Source of the DNA: an uncultured Collinsella sp.
GTDB lineage: Bacteria > Actinomycetota > Coriobacteriia > Coriobacteriales > Coriobacteriaceae
DNA: 27,300 nt
Assembly (NCBI GenBank): GCA_902494375.1
Contig: CABUTL010000002.1
Location: 1 to 27,300, forward strand
Reading direction: 5' to 3'
Shown here: piece by piece, positions 14,493 to 22,919 of the stretch
How the letters are laid out: every line of letters begins with the position of its first letter
How positions within the stretch are numbered: the first letter of the stretch is position 1
Notes under the pieces: model-generated
What the model saw: only the letters and a program-made list of their open reading frames with translations
Told to the model about the DNA's origin: nothing
Database searches by the model: none
Made by a program: the position numbers and the translations under genes

Positions 14493-15875
14493 TTACAGAG
14501 ACGCGATCGTTGCATTTGCGCACTTGAGCGTACCGTCGGTGACCGTCAGTGCCACACCCTGGCCCTGCTTATTGCAGAAGCGCGCGTTAAGCGCAACATC
14601 ATCGACAAAGATGGTCGCGATATCGTCGTCAACGACCAGGCGCACATGATGAGTGCCCTCGCCCTTAAAGAACAACGGACGCTCGAGGCCCATGTTGTTG
14701 ACCTGGAACCACGGATACTGGGGGGCCGCCGTAAACTCGAGCTTGCCCTCACGCAGGTTGGCGCGGAACTCATAGGCAAGACCGGACTCGGCGTCCTCGG
14801 CAAGCTTCACCGAGAAGCCGGCAGCGTCACCGGCGAGCTCGATGTCGGCATCGAGCATATAGGTGGAACCGGCATCCGCGGCGAGCACCTGCTCGACCTT
14901 GCCCGACTCGCAGGAAAGCTCAAAGGCCTCGACTGCCTTAGCCTCGCCAAAGGCGCCAAGCATGCTGTCAGGGAGCTTGGTGCCGAGCGTTCCGTCGGCA
15001 CGCTGAACGATCTCGAGAGGCATAAAGGTGCCACCCCACAGGTAAGAGCTGGGGTCGCCGCCCTCGTCACGCGTAGGAACCCAACCAAAGAGAACGCGGC
15101 GCTCGCCATCAAATGCGGTACGCGCGGCATAGTACGCGCGGCCATCGAAGGAATCGTCCGCAGGAGTGATCCAAGGACCGTTGATAGAGCGAGACATGCG
15201 GTAACGGGTCTTGTTGCCATCACTGTACTCGGAGAACACCAGATACCACCAGTCGCCCATCTTAAAGAGATCAGGCATTTCGAACATGGTGTACAGGCCC
15301 GGATTCCACCAGTCGCCCTGGAACTCCCAGGTATCCAGGTCCTTGGAGGTGAACTTGACCAGACGACCGGTCATCAGACGCTTGTCCTCGCCCACACGCG
15401 TGCCGAGGATGAGCATGTACTCTTCGTTCTCCTCATCCCAAAGCACAAAGGGATCGCGCCAGTTGCGGTCATCGTAACCCTCCTGGGGCGGAAGCAGCGT
15501 CTCGGCGATGTTCTTCTCCCACTTGACGGCGTCGTCACTCGTTGCGTGAAGAAGAACCTGCTTCATCAAGCGTGCCTTGACCTTATCGCGATTGCAACCA
15601 GTGTAGAGCGCATGGTACTTGTCGCCCACCTTAAACACCGTGCCGGCATAAACATACTGGTCGACTTCCTCGTCGCCGCCACGCTCAAGGCTCTCGCCAA
15701 AGTCTTTGTAATTGACGAAGTCCTTGGTTGTCGCGAGTGCCCAGCCAAACGGCTCTCCGAAAGGTCCGGGGTTTCGCGTGTCACGCTGATGATAGAGATA
15801 GAACGTGCCGTCCTCGCCGTACGGCATGATGTCGCCTACCCAAATTCCCTCAGGCTGGTAATACACCTTGTGCAT
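14493..15875 (-). CDS. Divergent GH32-type glycoside hydrolase
   Basis: 460 residues. Recognisable as GH32 by WRDPFV near residue 140 (transition-state Asp), EMPDLF near residue 198 (acid/base Glu), the LYHQRDTRNPGPFGEPFGWALATTKDF blade (in parts) and a C-terminal beta-sandwich (RLVVDDDIATIFVDDVALNARF). The usual WMNDPNG nucleophile motif is replaced by IWVGDIMPYG, in which Asp15 is the probable nucleophile. The N-terminus is also shorter than the partner enzyme's. This suggests altered specificity, perhaps another beta-fructoside, or reduced activity. It is the first gene of the operon, directly behind the LacI operators. The start ATG 15875 has GAAAGGAAG upstream. Confidence 0.85.
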   Translation of the reverse strand: MHKVYYQPEGIWVGDIMPYGEDGTFYLYHQRDTRNPGPFGEPFGWALATTKDFVNYKDFGESLERGGDEEVDQYVYAGTVFKVGDKYHALYTGCNRDKVKARLMKQVLLHATSDDAVKWEKNIAETLLPPQEGYDDRNWRDPFVLWDEENEEYMLILGTRVGEDKRLMTGRLVKFTSKDLDTWEFQGDWWNPGLYTMFEMPDLFKMGDWWYLVFSEYSDGNKTRYRMSRSINGPWITPADDSFDGRAYYAARTAFDGERRVLFGWVPTRDEGGDPSSYLWGGTFMPLEIVQRADGTLGTKLPDSMLGAFGEAKAVEAFELSCESGKVEQVLAADAGSTYMLDADIELAGDAAGFSVKLAEDAESGLAYEFRANLREGKLEFTAAPQYPWFQVNNMGLERPLFFKGEGTHHVRLVVDDDIATIFVDDVALNARFCNKQGQGVALTVTDGTLKCANATIASL

Positions 15876-15918
15876 CCGAGACTTCCTTTCTCACGAGATA
15901 CTAACTCGGTACAACTGC

Positions 15919-15947
15919 AAGATATGTCAATCGTTTTCATATGTCAA
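15919..15947 (-). promoter_or_regulatory. Promoter of the sucrose operon
   Basis: On the complement: -35 TTGACA (15947-15942), a 17-base spacer, and -10 TATCTT (15924-15919). One LacI operator covers the -35 and another fills the spacer, as expected for direct repression. Confidence 0.7.
15927..15939. promoter_or_regulatory. LacI-type operator O1
   Basis: TCAATCGTTTTCA, within the 17-bp unit ATGTCAATCGTTTTCAT (15924-15940). It is a tandem near-copy of the adjacent unit and lies in the promoter spacer. Confidence 0.7.
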
Positions 15948-15956
15948 ACGTTTTCA
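15944..15956. promoter_or_regulatory. LacI-type operator O2
   Basis: TCAAACGTTTTCA, a near-perfect palindrome within ATGTCAAACGTTTTCAC (15941-15957). It overlaps the -35 box. Its centre is 17 bp from O1, placing the two on about the same DNA face to within half a turn. Confidence 0.75.
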
Positions 15957-15987
15957 CACCAATACGTCTTTTCGCAGTTCCAGTCGT

Positions 15988-16004
15988 CGGCAAACGGTTG
16001 ACAT
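15988..16004. promoter_or_regulatory. Possible third LacI-type operator
   Basis: The complement reads ATGTCAACCGTTTGCCG, matching the O1/O2 unit at ATGTCAA-CGTTT. It is about 30 bp upstream of the promoter and oriented like O1/O2 on the opposite strand. Confidence 0.5.
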
Positions 16005-16059
16005 ATGCCGGCGAACGGTCATCAGAGGTGTTTGAGGAATTCTTTTGGCACGGGATGAA

Positions 16060-17070
16060 CTACGCGGTTTTACCCTCAATGAGTTCAACGGGGAGCTTGA
16101 TATTCGATTCGGGCTTTTCGCCGTTAATAAGAGCAATGATGGATTGCGCCGCGAGCTCTCCGATGCGATCGATATCTTGGCGAACGGTTGTTAAGTCAGG
16201 CATAAACGTCATAGTGCGGCGGGCACCATCCGCGCCCACGACCTTAATATCGCCCGGAGCGCTCAAGCCGCGCTGCTTCATCACGTTAAGACAGATAGCC
16301 GCCATCGTGTCGTCTCCCGCAAAGATGCCGTCAATATCGGGGTTCTCATCGAGGATCTTCGCAACGACCGCGCTCTTTTCGTCGTCGGGCTTAACGAACT
16401 CGACCTCACGGACAAGCGCGGGCAAACCGGCCTGCTCAACAACATCGAGGTAGGCATCGGTACGCTTATTGGCAGGCATGCGCATGCGGCTATTGCTGCG
16501 CAGGCACAGGATGCGCGAACACCCGTCATCGATCAGGCGACGCGTGGCAAGTTCGCCGATACTATAGCTGTCGCTCGCAATCTGAACAGAGGCCTCGCCA
16601 AGGTCGCAGTCGATACCAACCAGACTCAAACCCATCTCGGCATACGCCTCGGCACCGATATTAAGCGAGTTGACGATGACGCCATCAACCATATTGCGTC
16701 GAAGCATGTCGATATAAGAGCGCTCAAGCTCGGGTCGATTGGCGCTATTGCACAGCAGCATCTTAAAACCGTTTTCGGCCAGGGTATGCTCAATGACTTG
16801 AACCACTTGGGCATGAAACGGACTGCTGACATAGGGGACGATCATACCGATAAGATTCAGGCGACCGTTGAGCATGGCACGGGCGATATCGTTGGGCGTA
16901 TAGTTGATGCGCTTCATCGCGGCATGGACCTTATCGCGGGTCTCTTGGCTAATATAGCCGCGATTATTAAGCACGCGAGATACCGTAGTAGGCGAAACCC
17001 CCGCCACCGCCGCAACTTCCTTGATGCCAGGCTTAGCCGTATCCTTAGAACGAGCACTCTCGCGAGCCAT
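16060..17070 (-). CDS. LacI family transcriptional regulator of the sucrose locus
   Basis: 336 residues. The N-terminal LacI helix-turn-helix is GIKEVAAVAGVSPTTVSRVLNNRGYIS (in parts, about 12-38), followed by the hinge NYTPNDIARAMLNGR and a periplasmic-binding-like effector domain (LIGMIVPYVSSPFHAQVVQ; GIFAGDDTMAAICLNVMKQRG; PDLTTVRQDIDRIGELA). The start ATG 17070 is chosen because GGGGGAGGG lies directly upstream; an ATG at 17091 would add seven residues and place that Shine-Dalgarno inside the gene. It is encoded immediately upstream of the GH32-EIIBC-GH32 operon on the same strand. The ATGTCA-ACGTTT-CA operators occur before both its own start and the operon, so autoregulation and repression of the operon by its sugar phosphate are likely. 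Confidence 0.93.
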   Translation of the reverse strand: MARESARSKDTAKPGIKEVAAVAGVSPTTVSRVLNNRGYISQETRDKVHAAMKRINYTPNDIARAMLNGRLNLIGMIVPYVSSPFHAQVVQVIEHTLAENGFKMLLCNSANRPELERSYIDMLRRNMVDGVIVNSLNIGAEAYAEMGLSLVGIDCDLGEASVQIASDSYSIGELATRRLIDDGCSRILCLRSNSRMRMPANKRTDAYLDVVEQAGLPALVREVEFVKPDDEKSAVVAKILDENPDIDGIFAGDDTMAAICLNVMKQRGLSAPGDIKVVGADGARRTMTFMPDLTTVRQDIDRIGELAAQSIIALINGEKPESNIKLPVELIEGKTA

Positions 17071-17089
17071 AGCACCCTCCCCCATCAAC

Positions 17090-17106
17090 ATGTCATACGT
17101 TTACAT
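17090..17106. promoter_or_regulatory. LacI-type operator at the lacI-family gene's own start
   Basis: ATGTCATACGTTTACAT, identical to the O2 unit ATGTCAAACGTTTTCAC at 14 of 17 positions. It overlaps a possible TATGTA -10 with TTGTTG 16 bases upstream on the complement. It suggests autoregulation. Confidence 0.6.
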
Positions 17107-17223
17107 ACGAACAAAGCATACCCCAACAAGAGCGGGAAGACGGTAACAGTACAAGTAAGTAAACGACTCATCCAAATAATTAGGAGAGTTCCGCCTAAAG
17201 GGTGACTCCAAAGGACCCCACAT

Positions 17224-17346
17224 GGCCGGTTTTGGGTTATTTTCCAAAACATCCCGCAGGACGCAAAGAGGCTCCGCCGCGCAACGCGCGCAGCGGAGCC
17301 TCTTTGCATGTCCGAGGACGTTTTGGGAAATAACCCAAAACCGGCC
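17224..17346 (+). repeat. Long structured inverted repeat, family member 4 (3' of the glycyl-radical subunit gene)
   Basis: A 27-bp outer stem (17224-17250 with 17320-17346) with one G-T wobble. The core is ATCCCGCA (17251-17258), helix GGAC/GTCC (17259-17262 with 17310-17313) and GAGGAC (17314-17319). Above it is a perfect 15-bp stem (17263-17277 with 17293-17307), with a GC-rich apical loop. It starts 27 bases past the stop codon of the 83-residue gene. It fills much of the gap to the LacI-family gene; the rest of the gap (17107-17223) holds only a possible promoter. Confidence 0.87.
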
Positions 17347-17373
17347 CCAGTAATCCTACAGGAGTTGAACCCT

Positions 17374-17625
17374 TTAGAACTTGTCGTGGAAGGTACGCGA
17401 AATGACCTCGTCCTGCTGCTCCTTGGTGAGCGTGTGGAAGTTCACGGCATAGCCGGAAACGCGGATGGTCAGCTGCGGGTACTTCTCGGGGTGAGCCTGA
17501 GCGTCGAGCAACGTCTCACGGTTGAAGACGTTGATGTTCAGGTGGTGGCCACCCTTCTCGGCGTAAGCGTCGAGCATGTGGACCAGGTTATCGGCCTGAG
17601 TCTCGGAAACTTCAGAAACCTTCAT
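17374..17625 (-). CDS. grcA: Stand-alone glycyl-radical domain of pyruvate formate-lyase (GrcA-like)
   Basis: 83 residues corresponding to the C-terminal domain of [12 protein letters not shown] carries the radical glycine, Gly58, and the flanking [30 protein letters not shown] (in parts) and [14 protein letters not shown] match the end of full-length PFL closely. In Escherichia coli, GrcA/YfiD is a spare part that replaces an oxygen-cleaved PFL tail. Here the neighbouring PFL has no glycine domain of its own, so this small protein should be the obligatory radical subunit. PflA would activate it. The start ATG has AAGGAG seven bases upstream. It follows pflB after 85 bases containing two hairpins. 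Confidence 0.93.
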   Translation of the reverse strand: MKVSEVSETQADNLVHMLDAYAEKGGHHLNINVFNRETLLDAQAHPEKYPQLTIRVSGYAVNFHTLTKEQQDEVISRTFHDKF

Positions 17626-17648
17626 AATGTGTCTCCTTCGATTAATAG

Positions 17649-17668
17649 GCGCCGGCCGAAACCGGCGC
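17649..17668 (-). other. GC-rich intercistronic hairpin, pflB to glycyl-radical subunit
   Basis: GCGCCGG (17649-17655) pairs with CCGGCGC (17662-17668). No T-run follows (CTATTAATCG on the complement), so it is more likely an mRNA stability or attenuation element that sets the ratio of the two subunits. Confidence 0.6.
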
Positions 17669-17684
17669 GCTAATCAGTAATCGT

Positions 17685-17709
17685 TATTGTTAGTATAGCA
17701 CTAACAATA
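17685..17709 (-). other. AT-rich inverted repeat directly after the pflB stop
   Basis: TATTGTTAGT (17685-17694), loop ATAGC, ACTAACAATA (17700-17709): a perfect 10-bp stem beginning one base past the pflB stop codon. It could be an mRNA 3'-end or processing signal, or a protein site. Confidence 0.65.
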
Positions 17710-17710
17710 G

Positions 17711-19762
<2,052 letters not shown>

Positions 19763-19883
19763 TGTGTAACCACGCTCCTAGTTACGTGTAATGCGGCGCT
19801 CTCTCACACCGCTACTTATTGAATTCTTGAATTATCGGCTTGCACTACCGGCTTCTTCCGTTCTTCACCACACGTTGGTACAG

Positions 19884-19899
19884 GGAAAAACGTTTGTCC
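19884..19899. promoter_or_regulatory. LacI-type palindrome in the pflB leader
   Basis: GGAAAAACGTTTGTCC, a 16-bp palindrome with one mismatched pair. The core AAAACGTTTG is identical to the O2 operator of the sucrose locus read on the complement. It lies about 120 bp upstream of the pflB start. Confidence 0.45.
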
Positions 19900-20158
19900 A
19901 CCTTGGAACTGCAACCCAAAACCCAAGATTTCACCCGTTTGAGAAGGATAACATAGCCACCCCCTTCATCAGGGCTGTTATATGTTTCTTTTTTTATACC
20001 ATTAGGGCATTTTTAACAAATCCGCAGGAAATGCGAGCGTGAACAACTACCGTTCACCGATTTGTTTGGTTTTTTCCTTGCCTTTGTACGACGTTCACTC
20101 TAGCTGTTATGCCAGCTTTATCAGGGTAAAGTGTCCCAAAGACCCTACAGAAACTGCA

Positions 20159-20188
20159 GGGCGGCCACGGGATCCCCCGTGGCCGCCC
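20159..20188 (-). terminator. Hairpin 3' of the KdgT-family gene
   Basis: GGGCGGCCACGGG (20159-20171), loop ATCC, CCCGTGGCCGCCC (20176-20188): a 13-bp perfect stem about 40 bases past the stop codon. The T-tract is weak on the minus strand (TGCAGTTTCTG). On the plus strand a TTTTT lies 15 bases on. Confidence 0.65.
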
Positions 20189-20228
20189 TGTGGCGTAGCT
20201 AGTTTTTAGCTTTGATTACCGTTTGGCA

Positions 20229-21245
20229 TTAGGCGGCTGCGGAGGCCTTGTCGGTCGTTGCCTTGCCGTTGCTCTGCTGGCCCTCAAAATGCTTGTAGCA
20301 CCAGCTGGTGACCAGCGGGGTCAAAATAGCCGTAACGATTGCGCAGGCAGCAACCTGTGCCGTGGCCGTCGCGAGCACCGCGCCGCCGTACATGGCCTCG
20401 TTGACGCTTGCCATGGCAGCAGGCGTGGCCACATTGGCTCCGGCGCAGCTCGAAATGGCCGCACCTGCGACACCCGTACCGCCCGTGAGCTTATCGACCG
20501 CGATGACGGGAATTGCAAAGATCACCGAGCAGATCACGCCGAGCAGGATGCCGGGAAGACCGCCGTTGATAAGCTGGCCAAAAGTCATGGTCGAGCCCAT
20601 GGCAAAGAAGACGAGCACGATGATGGCGGAAAGTGCCGGTGCCATCATCTTCTTAAAGCTGGGGAACAGGTTACCCAGAATAATGCCGACGACGATCGGC
20701 AGAATGGCGCCCACGAGCGACCAGCCGATCGGGGCCTGGCCGGCAGCGCCGAGCACGATCATCGTGACCGGAGGGCCGACAACCAGCGTGGTGATGGCGA
20801 CAGCGCCACGCTCAGCCTCGTTGCCCATGGTACCCATCAGCCCAGCGTACATAGCGTTGTTGGCGCCGGTGCAAGCCGCCAGCATCACCATGGCAGAGAT
20901 GCCAAACAAGTTGTCGTTGAACACATAAAGGATGAGCAGCGACATGGCAACGACCACGATCTGCTTGACGGCGATGATGATGGCGCCGCGGGCAGCGGCG
21001 GCAGGAGCGCTCTTAAACGAAATCGTCGTACCGACGATGAGCAAAAAAGCGCCCACGAGCGGGCCAGCGCCCTGCTGGGTCATGCCAAGCGTAAAGCTGC
21101 CGAGCGTTTTGAACAGGTCAGGGAATAGCGTGTTGAGCAGGCAGCCCAGCAAAAGCGGCACCAAAATATTGGCACCCGGGATGGAGGACATCTTAAAGAA
21201 CGGCTCCTTTGCCGCCGGCGCCTCCACCGCAGTCGATTCACTCAT
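20229..21245 (-). CDS. KdgT-family 2-keto-3-deoxygluconate-type permease
   Basis: 338 residues, about ten hydrophobic segments, inner membrane. KdgT carriers import 2-keto-3-deoxygluconate with protons. Family features: FKMSSIPGANILVPLLLGCLLNTLFP near the N-terminus (in parts), MLAACTGANNAMYAGLMGTMG in the middle, and ADKLTGGTGVAGAAISSCAGANVATP near the C-terminus, here VDKLTGGTGVAGAAISSCAG. The start ATG 21245 has AAAGGAG upstream (complement); an ATG seven codons earlier would place that Shine-Dalgarno inside the gene. The SDR gene precedes it on the same strand, which supports a uronate/ketodeoxyacid role, but KDG kinase and aldolase are absent here, so the substrate is an inference. Confidence 0.88.
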   Translation of the reverse strand: MSESTAVEAPAAKEPFFKMSSIPGANILVPLLLGCLLNTLFPDLFKTLGSFTLGMTQQGAGPLVGAFLLIVGTTISFKSAPAAAARGAIIIAVKQIVVVAMSLLILYVFNDNLFGISAMVMLAACTGANNAMYAGLMGTMGNEAERGAVAITTLVVGPPVTMIVLGAAGQAPIGWSLVGAILPIVVGIILGNLFPSFKKMMAPALSAIIVLVFFAMGSTMTFGQLINGGLPGILLGVICSVIFAIPVIAVDKLTGGTGVAGAAISSCAGANVATPAAMASVNEAMYGGAVLATATAQVAACAIVTAILTPLVTSWCYKHFEGQQSNGKATTDKASAAA

Positions 21246-21302
21246 ATATATCTCCTTTGGATGCATGCGAATCGTAGCCGCACGCGCCTATGTCAGAAAG
21301 AA

Positions 21303-21334
21303 GGCGACGGTCCCGAGTCGCAGGAGCCGTCGCC
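21303..21334 (-). terminator. Terminator or attenuator between the SDR gene and the permease
   Basis: GGCGACGG (21303-21310) pairs with CCGTCGCC (21327-21334). On the complement it is followed by TTCTTTCT. It is a probable intrinsic terminator, perhaps leaky, between two genes that look functionally linked. Confidence 0.7.
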
Positions 21335-21353
21335 GAATAATCGTCGCGGGGTA

Positions 21354-22103
21354 TTACCCGTCCAGGACGATGCCGCCGTCGCAGTCACCGATCTCGCCGT
21401 TCACGAAGCTGGCGAGATCGGAAGCGAAGAACAGCACCATCTGCGCAGGCTCGCTGGCCTGGGCGGCGCGGCCCAGAGGAATACCGTTGATGATGCGCTG
21501 AGAGTTCTCGTCAGAGAGAATCGAGGTCATATCAGTAAGGGTGAGCGACGGGCACACGGCGTTGCAGCGAACGCCAAACTTGCCGCCTTCCTTGGCGACT
21601 GCCTTGGTTAGACCGTTAACACCGGCCTTGGAGCTCGCGTAGGCCGCGGTGCCGAGCAGGCCACCGCCGATCTTGCCAGCAACGGAACTCACGTTGACGA
21701 TAGTGCCGGCATGGGCCGCCTTAAAGTGCGGGTACACGGCGTTCATCATGGTAAAGGTGCCGTTGAGGTTGATGTCGATGGTGCGACGCCACTCGGTGTC
21801 ATCGATCTCATCGAACTTCTTGGTGCTGATGACGCCAGCGCAGTTGATCAGGATGTTGGTTTGCGGCAGGTCCGTAAAAATCTGCTCGACAGTCTCGCGC
21901 GCCTTGGGTGCATCGGCGACATCGAGCTGATAGAACTTGTTGCCCTCGCCAAGCTCGGCCACCGCGGCCTCGCCCTTAGCAGCGTTCCTTGCGATGAGCG
22001 CGACATGTCCGCCGCCCGCGACGATGCCCTTGGCGATCTCGAGGCCAATGCCCTGAGTGCCGCCCGTGACAATCGCGGTCTTGCCCGTGAAGTCAAATGC
22101 CAT
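21354..22103 (-). CDS. SDR-family oxidoreductase, KduD/gluconate 5-dehydrogenase-like
   Basis: 249 residues, classical short-chain dehydrogenase. The cofactor motif TGGTQGIG is near residues 13-20, with NCAGV (NAG-type motif), the catalytic Ser in NVSSVAGKIGG, YASSK (Tyr-x-x-x-Lys), and the C-terminal DGGIVLDG typical of SDRs. The opening FDFTGKTAIVTGG resembles 2-deoxy-D-gluconate 3-dehydrogenase/KduD, which interconverts diketo-deoxygluconate and KDG; the adjacent KdgT-type permease supports this. SDR specificity cannot be settled by eye. The start ATG 22103 has GGGGGATGGAG upstream; the longer in-frame extension to 22220 is not family-like. Confidence 0.87.
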   Translation of the reverse strand: MAFDFTGKTAIVTGGTQGIGLEIAKGIVAGGGHVALIARNAAKGEAAVAELGEGNKFYQLDVADAPKARETVEQIFTDLPQTNILINCAGVISTKKFDEIDDTEWRRTIDINLNGTFTMMNAVYPHFKAAHAGTIVNVSSVAGKIGGGLLGTAAYASSKAGVNGLTKAVAKEGGKFGVRCNAVCPSLTLTDMTSILSDENSQRIINGIPLGRAAQASEPAQMVLFFASDLASFVNGEIGDCDGGIVLDG

Positions 22104-22469
22104 GACTCCATCCCCCTTTATATAAGGTGTCTCCTCGCGGGAAGTTGGAGCATCGCACGTGGCGATTATATGAGTCCCAGTCGTCATGGTGGTGACAACC
22201 CCTCGCCTAACCGCGTGCATAATAGTTCTTTGAAACGCTACAATTATTGAATTATTTTAATTCTTTATACGCTCTTTATATTACCTAGCAACCAGGTATT
22301 TTTTTTGGGACATGCCCAGAGATCTACCCCTAACTTTGCTGATACCGACGGTGTACGGAGGTCGCCTAAAGATTGTTTTCTAGGCATGACCCAAAAATCT
22401 ACCGTATAGGGTGCGCGTGCAAGGGTATCATCTTTCACCGGAAATAGTTTCTAGTGTTAGGGGTTTTCG
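22104..22469. other. Divergent intergenic region, SDR gene and marR
   Basis: 366 bases. The part at about 22240-22315 is strikingly AT-rich for this genome and includes ACCTAGCAACCAGGT, an imperfect palindrome (about 22284-22298), and a T8 run. Two copies of the dispersed CATG-ATCTACC repeat follow, a degenerate one at about 22308-22326 and an exact one at 22385-22404. Promoters for both flanking genes must lie here, but I cannot place them confidently. Confidence 0.6.
22385..22404. repeat. Dispersed repeat, copy 2
   Basis: CATGACCCAAAAATCTACCG, identical to 2106-2125. A degenerate relative (GGGACATGCCCAGAGATCTA) lies about 75 bases upstream near 22307. It is 65 bp before the marR start codon. 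Confidence 0.8.
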
Positions 22470-22919
22470 ATGGAAGATACCGATTTCCATGAGCTTGGGC
22501 GTCAGCTCTTAACTGAGTTTGGCAGCATGCATCAGCGAATTTCGCGCTTTGCGGACAAAGCTCTCGGCGGCGAGATGGCCGTCATGCGCGCCCTCATGCG
22601 CGCCGGCGGCTCACTCACACCGAGCGAACTCGCCGATCGTGCCTGGGTTTCGAGCGCCCGTATCGCCAATATCCTGCGCGCCCTCGAGGCCAAGGGTTGG
22701 GTCGAGCGCGAGCACTCAAAGACCGACCGTCGTCGCGTACACGTCACGGTGACCGACAAGGGATTCCAGGTCATCGAAATCAAACGCCGGGAATTCGAGG
22801 ACCGCACCGCGGCCTTCCTCGAGCAGCTCGGCGAAACAGATACCCAAGAGATGGTGCGCCTTCTAAGACGTGCCAACGAAATTATCGACCGCAATCAAGA
22901 AAGGAGAGATGCCGAGTGA
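22470..22919 (+). CDS. MarR-family transcriptional regulator
   Basis: 149 residues, the normal length. The winged helix-turn-helix spans roughly residues 30-100: SLTPSELADRAWVSSARIANILRALEAKGWVEREHSKTDRRRVHVTVTDKG (in parts). The D-R-R-R beta-wing signature is present. The C-terminal helix (RREFEDRTAAFLEQLGETDTQEMVRLLRRANEII in parts) forms the dimer interface. It is the first gene of an operon with two ABC exporter genes, overlapping the first by three bases. It probably represses the operon and is released by a drug or other ligand of the exporter, the common arrangement for MarR-ABC pairs. The ribosome binding site is modest (AGGGG six bases upstream). Confidence 0.93.
   Translation: MEDTDFHELGRQLLTEFGSMHQRISRFADKALGGEMAVMRALMRAGGSLTPSELADRAWVSSARIANILRALEAKGWVEREHSKTDRRRVHVTVTDKGFQVIEIKRREFEDRTAAFLEQLGETDTQEMVRLLRRANEIIDRNQERRDAE

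Larger units (their letters stand above)
19763..20228 (-). other. pflB leader and promoter region
   Basis: 466 bases without a gene. Reading away from pflB: a possible LacI-type operator (19884-19899); an AT-rich tract (about 19977-20020) whose complement holds TATAAA and TATAAC and is the likeliest promoter, implying a leader of over 200 nt; the inverted repeat GTGAAC-N7-GTTCAC (about 20041-20059); and a strong hairpin (20159-20188). No classical FNR or Rex box was found by eye. Confidence 0.55.

Noticed and set aside
14484..16001. A 505-codon plus-strand frame opposite the divergent GH32
   Set aside because: It runs through the GH32 gene and into the operator region; the composition is that of an antisense shadow.
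793..17346. The long hairpins as ordinary MITEs or insertion-sequence remnants
   Set aside because: The arms differ completely between copies, no target-site duplication was seen, and there is no transposase; only the internal core is shared.
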